Part shown: one piece after another, positions 1-8,219 of the stretch
Layout of the letters: the number at the start of each line of letters is the position of its first letter
Position numbering within the stretch: position 1 is the stretch's first letter
Program-made: the position numbers and the translations under genes
DNA from: Deltaproteobacteria bacterium
GTDB taxonomy: Bacteria; Desulfobacterota; Desulfobaccia; Desulfobaccales; 0-14-0-80-60-11
Direction: 5' to 3'
Assembly (NCBI GenBank): GCA_023381945.1
Contig: JAMCQY010000201.1
Location: 1-10,506 of the forward strand
Length of the DNA: 10,506 bases
The notes under the pieces: generated by a model
What the model was told of the DNA's origin: nothing
The model's input: only the letters and a program-made list of their open reading frames with translations
Database searches by the model: none

Positions 1-77
1 TATCTACGGCAGTCCTCTTCCGTAGCAAACCTTTGTTCGAATTCAAGGATGGTTCGGGGATAATCTTCAACTGTCAT
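1..77 (-). CDS. IS1595-family transposase, N-terminal fragment (runs off the left edge)
   Basis: Twenty-five codons are visible, from an ATG at 77-75 to the window edge, so this is the 5' end of a gene that continues outside. The peptide begins MTVEDYPRTILEFEQRFATE and continues EDCRR. The 'PRT-L-EFE-RFATEE-C' opening is what I recognise from ISXO2-like (IS1595-family) DDE transposases, where it precedes a zinc-ribbon (CPxC) domain that would lie beyond the edge. An AGGGG stretch 3-4 bases before the ATG could serve as ribosome site, though the spacing is short. A TTG one codon upstream is an alternative start. The gene points out of the window, leaving about 50 bp between its start and the proposed element end near 125. 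Family assignment is from memory of the motif; whether the transposase is intact cannot be seen. Confidence 0.65.
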   Translation of the reverse strand, partial: MTVEDYPRTILEFEQRFATEEDCRR

Positions 78-125
78 CAACCCCTTTACTACATATAGTA
101 GCAGGGAGAGTCAACCGGATACCCC
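1..125 (-). mobile_element. Left-edge piece of an IS1595-type insertion sequence; one end near base 125
   Basis: This stretch holds the transposase start and about 50 bp of leader. I place the element end where coding similarity of the neighbouring fic remnant stops: on the minus strand the remnant reads KRQKKLIKV and then runs into TAG and GGGGTATCCGGTTGACTC (read 125 to 108), which looks like an IS terminal inverted repeat beginning with a G run. IS1595 elements usually make 8-bp target duplications, so 126-133 would be the predicted duplicated target. The other end lies outside the window, so the boundary is inferred and not proven by a repeat pair. Confidence 0.5.
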
Positions 126-273
126 TATACCTTAATTAGTTTTTTCTGCCTTTTATTTAGATATATTCCTTTCGAATCCAAGTTCTTGGAGATTATATCC
201 GACTGATATTTCCTGACAATTCTATTTATGATCTCATCTATTGATTTTGAAACCACGTCGGCAAAGTATATTA
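125..273 (-). pseudogene. Out-of-frame C-terminal remnant of the fic gene
   Basis: Directly after the fic stop codon, the next reading frame continues without interruption for 49 codons (LIYFADVVSKSIDEIINRIV, then RKYQSDIISK and on to LNKRQKKLIKV) and ends at TAG 127-125. Joined to the upstream frame it gives DLTYF-LIYFADVV, the usual continuation of this Fic subfamily. The break sits in a run of five T (minus strand, about 274-278); six T would keep the frame open. The LNKRQKKLI segment is where the C-terminal winged-helix domain begins in full-length relatives, and the rest of that domain is missing because the sequence changes to the proposed IS end at about 125. A sequencing error in the T run is an alternative for the frameshift but not for the truncation. 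Confidence 0.7.
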
Positions 274-1164
274 AAAATATGTTAAATCATAATCATAATC
301 CTCGACATCTTTAATGGCTTTATAATATTTTTCCCTTTGTTTCGCAATCAAAGCAGAAATGGAAAAATATTTAAAAAATTCATATTGATTTTTTAATAAA
401 TAAAAATAAAAAAGATCTCTGCCGTTACCGTCAAAAAAAGGATGAACATAGACTAGATAGAAGTGAATTATGGAAGCCTTAACGACCGGATGAATGAAAT
501 CTTCATCTGAATGAGCATTAACCCAGGTGACCAAGTTGCTCAAGCATGATTCGATTTTTTCGGCCGCCATGGGTTTGAAGATTACTGTAATAGTTTTGTC
601 CCAAATAAATACTTCATCGTCTCTGAATTTTCCTGCATATTCCGGATCATCCAGAGTGCCCTGAGTGATGATTTGATGAATCTTGAGGATAAGGTCGATA
701 TTGAATTCTGACTCACGATGCTCCAAAATGTACGTCATGGCTAAATGATTATTTTTCGTCATTAATTCATTTTTATCTTTGGGAGTCAAATTGCGGCGAA
801 CCAGTTCTTGCGCCCTCTTATGGGTGGTAAAGGCTCCTTCGATAATATTAGAGGCCCAAGCCTCCTCGATAATGGAATCAAAGATCAACTCATTTTCAAT
901 ATCTGGTTTAATATAGCTATATAAAGAATCCCTGCCACGGCTGTCGATCTGATGGAGTTTAGCTTGGAGCGGTTTGGTGTTGAAGTACCAAAAACTGTTC
1001 CCCTTTTCGTCCCTTAAGTCCAGGATTTCTCCACGAGCTTTTCTATCCTTCTGGATTTCCTCCCAAACTTCCGAGAGATTCAATTCACCAGGAAGTCTGA
1101 AGCCGATTTCAATCTTGTTTAGATAGCGGTCTTGAAAGGATTTATACAAAGTAGAATATTCCAT
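271..1164 (-). CDS. Fic-domain protein (AMP transferase family), damaged and probably inactive
   Basis: Fic proteins transfer AMP or other nucleotide moieties onto target proteins, often as the toxin or regulator of a stress module. The 297-residue product has a Fic_N-like region (about 1-100), a class II inhibitory motif S-NII-EG at 105-110, and the Fic core with HPFFDGNGR at 241-249. The canonical motif is HxFx(D/E)GNGRxxR. Here GNGR is followed at once by D-LFYFYLLK, whereas relatives have about TARA before the same LFY helix. Three residues including the second arginine, which contacts the ATP phosphates, appear to be lost. The frame then stops early at DLTYF through a frameshift, and the C-terminal winged helix is missing. 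The ATG at 1164 has AGGA 8 bases upstream. Base composition is far more AT-rich than clpB next door, which suggests horizontal transfer. No antitoxin partner gene is visible; the inhibitory motif is internal, as in class II Fic proteins. Confidence 0.85.
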   Translation of the reverse strand: MEYSTLYKSFQDRYLNKIEIGFRLPGELNLSEVWEEIQKDRKARGEILDLRDEKGNSFWYFNTKPLQAKLHQIDSRGRDSLYSYIKPDIENELIFDSIIEEAWASNIIEGAFTTHKRAQELVRRNLTPKDKNELMTKNNHLAMTYILEHRESEFNIDLILKIHQIITQGTLDDPEYAGKFRDDEVFIWDKTITVIFKPMAAEKIESCLSNLVTWVNAHSDEDFIHPVVKASIIHFYLVYVHPFFDGNGRDLFYFYLLKNQYEFFKYFSISALIAKQREKYYKAIKDVEDYDYDLTYF

Positions 1165-1458
1165 TGATATTCCTACAAAAATATGGATATTTTCGTATCA
1201 ATTTCGTATTAATTAATTAACTTACCAGTTAGGTCATTTCCTGGGGGTTGACCCTATCCCAGGCTCCGGTAACTGCGCTATCTAGTTAATAAATTTAGTC
1301 TCTAACCATTTATTCAATGTAAGATAAGTAGCTGATAAATCGAACTAAAATGCCAGTTTCTTGTATTAATTTCATAATAATCGAAAAAAAAATTCTCGTC
1401 AAATTAATTCTCGAGAGGATTGGCTTAGATTTTCACATATTCATTATACCTAAACTTA
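1165..1458. other. AT-rich intergenic stretch between divergent fic and clpB
   Basis: No coding frame here is supported. It contains the repeat pair at 1191-1209, a TTAATTAATTAA palindrome (1209-1220), a short inverted repeat CCTGGG/CCCAGG (1240-1245 and 1258-1263, 12-base loop), and otherwise simple AT-rich sequence. The change to GC-rich coding sequence is abrupt at clpB, so one edge of the acquired island probably falls within this stretch. I cannot place the edge precisely. Confidence 0.5.
1191..1209 (-). promoter_or_regulatory. Tandem ATACGAAA repeats upstream of fic, possible operator
   Basis: On the minus strand the octamer ATACGAAA occurs twice (plus-strand TTTCGTAT at 1191-1198 and 1202-1209), with repeat starts 11 bp apart, about one helical turn. 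They lie 27-45 bp before the fic start codon. That placement fits two same-face contacts for a regulator or a duplicated promoter element. In AT-rich DNA a chance octamer repeat is possible, so the function is a guess. Confidence 0.3.
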
Positions 1459-1487
1459 CTTGACACCCCGAATATGATGCTTATTGT
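1459..1487 (+). promoter_or_regulatory. Putative clpB promoter
   Basis: A perfect -35 hexamer TTGACA (1460-1465) is followed after 16 bp by TATTGT (1482-1487, four of six matches to TATAAT). Read one base earlier, the -35 is CTTGACA, which resembles heat-shock sigma factor (RpoH) -35 boxes (CTTGAA), in keeping with clpB being a heat-shock gene. The -10 side (CTTATT) is not diagnostic. No CIRCE inverted repeat (TTAGCACTC-N9-GAGTGCTAA) is present, so HrcA control is not indicated. Predicted 5' leader is about 45 nt. Confidence 0.5.
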
Positions 1488-1523
1488 TCAGTAATGATTA
1501 CTCAATATTGCGCTTAAGAATTT

Positions 1524-1530
1524 ACGGAGG
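1524..1530 (+). promoter_or_regulatory. Strong ribosome binding site that fixes the clpB TTG start
   Basis: ACGGAGG lies 8 bases before TTG at 1539. No ATG or GTG is suitably spaced in frame nearby, so this Shine-Dalgarno sequence supports the unusual TTG start of clpB. Confidence 0.75.
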
Positions 1531-1538
1531 CTGAAAAT

Positions 1539-4142
<2,604 letters not shown>

Positions 4143-4153
4143 GAGATTCCACG

Positions 4154-4180
4154 GTAGGGGCGGGGTCACCCCGCCCCTAC
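4154..4180. repeat. Perfect palindrome between clpB and a convergent gene (REP-like, possible terminator)
   Basis: GTAGGGGCGGGG (4154-4165) pairs perfectly with CCCCGCCCCTAC (4169-4180) around a 3-base loop. It begins 11 bases after the clpB stop and contains the TAG stop (4179-4177) of the opposite-strand small gene. There is no T-tract on either side, so it is not a textbook intrinsic terminator, but a 12-bp GC stem could protect both mRNA ends. The GTAGGGGCG/CGCCCCTAC type palindrome recurs at 7107-7133 with a different core, suggesting a dispersed REP-like family. Confidence 0.7.
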
Positions 4181-4618
4181 TGCCCCTGATGAACCAGGAA
4201 ACTGGTGCTGAGGGGTATGATGGACCTCGCCAGGCTGCCGTCGTCGATGGAGACCAGGACCCGGATATCGCCGCCGGGCTGGGCATCCCAGAAAACTTGC
4301 CATTCGATCTGGTAGACGGCGCCGCTATCGCCTGCGGTTTCAACCACTTCTGACTCGCCGAGGAGCTTTTGCCAATCCTCGTACGTTAGCCGGGACTGTA
4401 GGGCTGCCTTATAGCGATTGCCAAAAATTCTTTCCGATTGGTTGATTTTTAAATCCCCCTAAATCCCCCTTTTTCAAAGGGGGACTTTCAAAGCAATTTC
4501 GCCAAGTTCCCCCCTTTGAAAAAGGGGGGATAGGGGGGATTTAGGATATACCCTATAGGAAAAAACTTTTGGCAAACGCTATAAATTCTTCCAATAGATG
4601 GGCTTCTTTTTTATCCAT
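4177..4618 (-). pseudogene. Small unknown gene split by a MITE (89 codons when restored)
   Basis: The ATG at 4618-4616 overlaps the last 8 bases of the sir2 gene, so translation would be coupled to it. The 5' part reads [12 protein letters not shown] and then enters the mobile element and stops (IAFAKSFFL, stop). Beyond the element, coding resumes as KAALQSRLTYEDWQKLLGES and continues to SFLVHQGQ with stop TAG 4179-4177. Deleting 4412-4581 plus one TA copy joins GAA-GAA-TTT to AAG-GCA-GCC in one frame, giving an 89-residue protein. The exact frame restoration is strong evidence for an intact ancestor. The restored product is acidic at the N-terminus, has an apparently strand-rich middle (AVYQIEWQVFWDAQ, DIRVLVSIDD), and no signal peptide or membrane segment. 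I do not recognise its family. Its tie to the sirtuin gene suggests a related role, but that is only context. Confidence 0.75.
4412..4581. mobile_element. 170-bp MITE with TA target duplications (Tc1/mariner-IS630 type)
   Basis: Terminal inverted repeats of 24 bp (4412-4435 against the complement of 4581-4558) match at 21 positions; both begin TAGCG and share TTGCCAAAA. TA flanks the element at 4410-4411 and 4582-4583, the target duplication typical of IS630/Tc1-mariner transposons. Inside, a long imperfect inverted repeat (4451-4487 with 4504-4542) carries AAATCCCCCT-type blocks, and each arm can fold on itself (CCCCCTTTTTCAAAGGGGG). No transposase is encoded, so movement would need an enzyme supplied in trans. 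The similar CCCCCTTTTTCAAAGGGGG motif is, from memory, common in several bacterial genomes. The insertion splits the small gene downstream of sir2. Confidence 0.85.
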
Positions 4619-5378
4619 CTCGGCCCTGATTGTTCATGGCCTGGAGGACCCGCGGCCAAAGTTTTCCCGCCGGGCCGGGCATAAAATAATCGGTTAGGTT
4701 GCGGGTCAGGCTGGTGGGTTCCAGGTTGTTTTCGACAATCAGCGCGCCCCAGCGCTTGGCGGTGTAGGGGATATAGCTGGCCGGGGCCACCTCGCCGGAG
4801 GTGCCGATGACCAGGAGCAGGTTGCAGTTTTGGGCCAATTCATCGGCCTCTTTCTGGGCTGCCTCGGGGATGGATTCGCCGAAGAAGACCACGTCGGGGC
4901 GGACGAGGCCGCCGCAGAGGCAATAGAGTGGGGTGTGGTCGAAATCCAGGGTCTCCCGGGGATGGTGGCCGCGGCAGGTGTCGCAGATGAAGCGATGGGC
5001 ATTGCCGTGAAATTCCACCACCCGCTTGCTCCCCGCGGCCTGGTGCAGGTTGTCGACGTTTTGGGTGATGATGCCCAGCAGCAGCCCCTTGGCCTCCAGC
5101 TCCGCCAGGGCATAATGGGCCGGGTTGGGCCGGGCTTTGGTAATGACCGCATCCATCTCCTTGAGCAGGGTCCACACCTTGGCCGGATCATTCCTGAAAG
5201 CCCGGATGTGGGCGTATTCCATGGGATCGAAGCGCTCCCACAGGCCGCCGGGACTGCGAAAGTCGGGGATGCCGGATTCCACCGAGATGCCGGCGCCGGT
5301 TAAAGCAGTGACGCGGCGATGCTGGCGGAGCACATCGGCCAGCTTCTCAGGGGTGATTATTTTCTGTAGTGCTTTCAT
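4611..5378 (-). CDS. Sir2-family NAD-dependent protein deacylase (sirtuin)
   Basis: Sirtuins remove acetyl or longer acyl groups from protein lysines, consuming NAD and releasing nicotinamide and O-acyl-ADP-ribose; in bacteria a classic target is acetyl-CoA synthetase. The 255-residue product is a typical bacterial size. Visible motifs: [20 protein letters not shown] at 28-47 (NAD binding), TQNVDNLH at 105-112, catalytic His124 in EFHGN, zinc cysteines 132, 135, 153 and 155 (CxxC and CxC), and GTS at 192-194. All key residues are present, so it should be active. No clear Shine-Dalgarno sequence precedes the ATG at 5378. The 3' end overlaps the small MITE-split gene by 8 bases. A large hairpin repeat separates it from the permease gene upstream, so it may have its own promoter. 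Which acyl group it prefers cannot be told from the sequence. Confidence 0.95.
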   Translation of the reverse strand: MKALQKIITPEKLADVLRQHRRVTALTGAGISVESGIPDFRSPGGLWERFDPMEYAHIRAFRNDPAKVWTLLKEMDAVITKARPNPAHYALAELEAKGLLLGIITQNVDNLHQAAGSKRVVEFHGNAHRFICDTCRGHHPRETLDFDHTPLYCLCGGLVRPDVVFFGESIPEAAQKEADELAQNCNLLLVIGTSGEVAPASYIPYTAKRWGALIVENNLEPTSLTRNLTDYFMPGPAGKLWPRVLQAMNNQGRDG

Positions 5379-5390
5379 GGTTAAAAGATT

Positions 5391-5466
5391 ACCGCAGAGA
5401 CGCGGAGAGCGCAGCGGATAAAAGAAAAAATATCAAAATTCTCTGCGTTCTCTGCGACTCTGCGGT
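5391..5466. repeat. Large imperfect inverted repeat between permease and sirtuin genes
   Basis: ACCGCAGAGACGCGGAGAG and following bases (5391-5416) match the complement of 5441-5466 at 22 of 26 positions, with a 24-base AT-rich loop. Each arm is made of repeated CGCAGAG/CTCTGCG units. From memory, ACCGCAGAGACGC...GCGTCTCTGCGGT hairpins are dispersed widely in environmental bacterial genomes. Here it lies in the 99-bp gap after the TauE gene and just before the sir2 start, where it could act as an mRNA 3' end or transcriptional insulator. No transposase is associated. Confidence 0.75.
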
Positions 5467-5477
5467 TAATTTTTCTG

Positions 5478-6266
5478 TCATCTTGATAGTTCAAGGGCCA
5501 GGCGCTTTTGGGCGGCGTCCCGGATGAACCGGATACCCAGCCAGATCAGCACCGCGGCGAAGACGAGACGCAGATCGGCCTCACTGAGGAGATGTGCGAA
5601 GCTGCCGCCGCCATAGGTGCCGATGATGATCCCGACGATCAGACCGGGTAATACCTTCGCCACCACGTTGCCCAGACGCCAGTGGGTATAGGCCCCCACC
5701 GAACCGGACGGCACCATGGCCAGCAGCGCAGTGCCCTGGGCGGAGTACTGATTGAAGCCCAGCAGCAGCACCATGGCCGGAGTCATGACGGCGCCGCCGC
5801 CCACGCCCATCATGCCGGAGATGAAGCCGGCCGCGGCGCCGCTGGCCAACAAGATTACCACCTTGTGCCAGCCGCCGGCGGGATGGGCCAGGAAGGCCAG
5901 ATGAGACATAAGGGGTTTGCTCAGCAATAACAGGGAGATAAAGATTAAGAAGTATCCGAAGGCCCGTTTAAGCTGCCATTCCGGCAGGGCGTGGGCATAC
6001 AGCGCGCCGAAGCGGGCGGTGGCCATGCCGGCGGCGGTCAGGAGGGCCGCGGCCAGAATGTCCACCGAGCCGTTCAGGTAATAGGTGAAGGCCCCGGAAA
6101 GACCGGTAAACACCAGGGCCACGAGGCTGGTGCCGTGAGCCTGGTGCTGGCCGAATTTGTAAAACCGCACCAACAGAGGGATCATAATGACCCCGCCGCC
6201 CAGGCCCACCAGGCCGCCGAAAAATCCGGAGAGCAGGCCGATCAGGAGACTCATCGAGAAAACCAT
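5478..6266 (-). CDS. TauE/SafE-family membrane permease (probable anion/sulfite exporter)
   Basis: This family comprises inner-membrane transporters linked to export of sulfite, sulfoacetate or related organo-sulfur anions. The 262-residue protein is almost entirely hydrophobic with about eight predicted membrane segments and shows the internal duplication typical of the family: GLVGLGGGVIMIPLL at 18-32 with HQAHGTSL at 41-48, matched by GMMGVGGGAVMTPAM at 151-165 with YSAQGTAL at 174-181. Length is normal. The ATG at 6266 has AGAGG about 11 bases upstream; Met5 is a possible alternative start. It lies 54 bp after another TauE-type gene of a different subtype in the same direction, and the two may be cotranscribed. 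Substrate is not deducible from the sequence; no sulfonate catabolic genes are adjacent. Confidence 0.9.
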   Translation of the reverse strand: MVFSMSLLIGLLSGFFGGLVGLGGGVIMIPLLVRFYKFGQHQAHGTSLVALVFTGLSGAFTYYLNGSVDILAAALLTAAGMATARFGALYAHALPEWQLKRAFGYFLIFISLLLLSKPLMSHLAFLAHPAGGWHKVVILLASGAAAGFISGMMGVGGGAVMTPAMVLLLGFNQYSAQGTALLAMVPSGSVGAYTHWRLGNVVAKVLPGLIVGIIIGTYGGGSFAHLLSEADLRLVFAAVLIWLGIRFIRDAAQKRLALELSR

Positions 6267-6320
6267 GAAGTTACGAACCTCTGAGGAAATATTTTAGCGC
6301 CGATTCGTGCACTCTCCGGG

Positions 6321-7118
6321 TCAGCGCACTAAGTAGAAGATGCCGATGATGACGCCGACGGTGACCACGATCCGGCGAAGGGCAGCCGGTTTTATGCGGC
6401 CGGCTAGTTTGCCGCCCAGGGCGCCGCCCGTGAGTGCGCCCACCATCATCACCAGGGCCGCGGACCAGACAATTTTCCCCGAAAACAGGAAAAATATGGC
6501 GGCCGCGATGTTGATGCTGAAAGAGATGATCTGCTTCAGGGCATTCAGGCGGGTCAAAGTGTCTTCCAGCACCAGTCCCAGAACGGCCAGGACGATGACG
6601 CTCAGCCCGGCCCCGAAATAGCCGCCGTAGATGGCGGCCAGAAAAACCGGCAGCACGGTCCAGGCTTCGTGGAGGCCGGCTTGTTCTTCGCCCCCGGTCC
6701 GTCCCACGAGCCAGGCGCGCAGCCGTTCCTGAACGGCCAGCAGCCCGGCGGCCAGGAAGATCAGGTAGGGCACCAGGGCCCGGAACATGGACTCCCCGGT
6801 GTTCAGGAGCAGCAAGCCGCCGGCGATGCCGCCCAGGACACCGGCCGGGGCCAGAAACCACAAGTGGCGCTCGTGGCCGCGCAAATCGCGGAGTTGGGCG
6901 AAGGTCCCCCCGAGGTAGCCCGGACAGAGGGCCACCGTGTTGGTGATATTGGCGGGCACGGCGGGTACTCCAACCGCCATGAGCACCGGAAAGGTGATGA
7001 GGGTGCCTCCGCCGGCCAGGGCATTTACCGCCCCGCCGGCAATGGCGGCTATCCCTATGAGAATATAAGACAGGATATCCAAATCATTTTGCCCTAAACC
7101 AAAATTTAGGGCGGACAC
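6321..7118 (-). CDS. TauE/SafE-family membrane permease, second subtype
   Basis: A 265-residue, strongly hydrophobic protein with about eight membrane segments. The first repeat carries [16 protein letters not shown] (35-50) and NITNTVAL (57-64); the second has [17 protein letters not shown] (165-181). A polar cytoplasmic-type loop with RTGGEEQ lies between the halves (about 132-152). It differs enough from its downstream neighbour that the pair is unlikely to be a recent duplication. The start is uncertain: the long version begins at GTG 7118, which lies inside a palindromic repeat. A TTG at 7082 ([10 protein letters not shown]) with AGGG 9 bases upstream would give 253 residues and leaves the first membrane helix intact; I find it at least as likely. 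The substrate is unknown and presumably an anion; function is inferred from family only. Confidence 0.88.
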   Translation of the reverse strand: MSALNFGLGQNDLDILSYILIGIAAIAGGAVNALAGGGTLITFPVLMAVGVPAVPANITNTVALCPGYLGGTFAQLRDLRGHERHLWFLAPAGVLGGIAGGLLLLNTGESMFRALVPYLIFLAAGLLAVQERLRAWLVGRTGGEEQAGLHEAWTVLPVFLAAIYGGYFGAGLSVIVLAVLGLVLEDTLTRLNALKQIISFSINIAAAIFFLFSGKIVWSAALVMMVGALTGGALGGKLAGRIKPAALRRIVVTVGVIIGIFYLVR

Positions 7119-7133
7119 GCAGGTCCGCCCCTA
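7107..7133. repeat. REP-like palindrome overlapping the start of the upstream TauE gene
   Basis: GGGCGGAC (7109-7116) pairs with GTCCGCCC (7123-7130) around ACGCAG, and the outer TA/TA pairs add to the stem with one bulged base. Read on the minus strand it starts TAGGGGCGGACC. The outer TAGGGGCGG resembles the palindrome at 4154-4180. It lies between the OmpA-like gene and the permease gene and covers the long-form GTG start of the latter. Confidence 0.65.
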
Positions 7134-7221
7134 CGGAAGCATTTATTTTAGTTCGAATTTTTTCGGTTTATTTTGGAATTTTTGGAATTTTCGCAAGCCG
7201 GTGCGCTCCAGCGAGCTTGGT

Positions 7222-8121
7222 CTACCTCTTTACCAACTCCACCCGGCGGTTTTTGGCCTTGCCCTCTTCGGTGGCATTGTCGGCGATGGGTTTTTCCTGC
7301 CCATAGCCCACCGACGCCAAACGATTCGCCTCAATGCCCCGGCCCACCAAGGCCTGCAACACCGCCTGGGCGCGATTCTCGGAAAGGGTCTTGTTATGGG
7401 CCATGGTGCCGGAGCTGTCGGTATGCCCGGCAATAGTCAGGTTAAGTTCTGGGTTGTCTTTCAGCATCTGGGCGACGTTATCGATGGTGGGTTGGGATTC
7501 CGGTTTGATGGTCGCTTTATCGACGTCAAAGTTGACATAGATGGTGGCGAACCCTTTGGTCTTGATTTCCTTGGCCAAATCCTGCTTGGGCTCCTCTTTG
7601 ACCGGCTCCGGCTTCACTTCGGGCTGCGGTTCGGCCTTGGCGACCTCCTGCTTCATCTCGCCTCTTTCAATGGCGTTCAATAAGTAGCCTTGATTAACTG
7701 GAATGATTTCGATCCAGATCTCCTTACCCCCCTGGACGAGTTTGAGGGTGGCGATCCGGCTTGCAGGCTTACCCTTGAGGCCGGCAACACCTGTTTTGCC
7801 TTCATAGAGGACCTCCCCGCCCGCCGTCTTGGCGGCATTGGCGTAATTGCGGGTGATCTGCATTTCACTGGCCTGGGCGGCGCCTTTGTTCAAAAAATAC
7901 CTTTTAGAAAATTTTTTGCCCTCGATGGTCACCATCTCCTTGCCATCGAAGAAAGTAAATTCATCGAATTCACGGTCATCACTGTTTTGGAGACTATAAT
8001 TCGACAGGTGGGAAAGATAAGGAAAATCGGGCAATGCTTTTTCAGCGTGTGCTACCAAGGCCAGGCCCGTGGTCAACATGAAGAGCGCGGCTCCGGCCAG
8101 GGTCCAAAACTTCATTTTCAT
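7222..8121 (-). CDS. OmpA-family protein with periplasmic N-terminal domain
   Basis: The product would be exported and anchored to peptidoglycan. Residues 1-26 form a signal peptide (hydrophobic 8-24, cleavage likely after AHA). There is no cysteine at the cleavage site, so it is not a lipoprotein. Residues 27-155 make a mixed domain (YSLQNSDDREFDEFTFFDGK; QITRNYANAAKTAGGEVLYE) that resembles DUF4892-type domains of OmpA-like proteins, from memory. A Pro/Glu/Lys-rich linker follows (161-180), then the OmpA C-terminal domain (190-299) with NFDVDKATIKPES, the diaminopimelate-binding Asp235 (GHTD) and Arg250 (ENR), and NRRVEL near the end. There is no eight-stranded barrel, so it is probably a periplasmic envelope linker, not a porin. 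The ATG at 8121 has GGAGG 9 bases upstream; MKMK offers a second Met at position 3. It lies 98 bp after the acyl-CoA synthetase gene with its own candidate promoter. Confidence 0.93.
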   Translation of the reverse strand: MKMKFWTLAGAALFMLTTGLALVAHAEKALPDFPYLSHLSNYSLQNSDDREFDEFTFFDGKEMVTIEGKKFSKRYFLNKGAAQASEMQITRNYANAAKTAGGEVLYEGKTGVAGLKGKPASRIATLKLVQGGKEIWIEIIPVNQGYLLNAIERGEMKQEVAKAEPQPEVKPEPVKEEPKQDLAKEIKTKGFATIYVNFDVDKATIKPESQPTIDNVAQMLKDNPELNLTIAGHTDSSGTMAHNKTLSENRAQAVLQALVGRGIEANRLASVGYGQEKPIADNATEEGKAKNRRVELVKR

Positions 8122-8183
8122 GGGTGTTAACCTCCGAACTTGGAATGATTTATTACAGCCCCAAACCAGGGCACCGAGAGAGC

Positions 8184-8212
8184 AAAGTAATCCATTTCCT
8201 CCCGGCTGTCAA
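8184..8212 (-). promoter_or_regulatory. Candidate promoter of the OmpA-like gene
   Basis: On the minus strand TTGACA (8212-8207) is followed after 17 bp by TACTTT (8189-8184). The -35 is perfect and the -10 matches at three of six positions. Transcription would begin about 55 nt before the ompA-like start codon. The TTGACA sits in the loop of a small CCGGC/GCCGG hairpin just after the upstream gene's stop, so the two signals overlap. Confidence 0.35.
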
Positions 8213-8219
8213 TTGCCGG

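Noticed and set aside
1240..1263. CCTGGG/CCCAGG inverted repeat as a terminator or second IS end
   Set aside because: Stem of only six pairs with a 12-base loop, no T-tract, and only weak likeness (GGTTGAC) to the proposed IS end at 104-125.
4451..4542. Possible CRISPR array or tandem repeat from the repeated AAATCCCCCT blocks
   Set aside because: The blocks are arranged as inverted arms inside one element, with no regular spacers and no cas genes.
6271..6861. A 196-codon minus-strand frame overlapping the upstream TauE gene
   Set aside because: Arginine, glycine and proline-rich out-of-frame translation of a clear membrane protein gene; no motif and no ribosome site.
7134..7221. Intrinsic terminator after the OmpA-like gene
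   Set aside because: Short complementary pieces (GCTC/GAGC, CAAGC/GCTTG) are present but no stable stem followed by a T run could be drawn.
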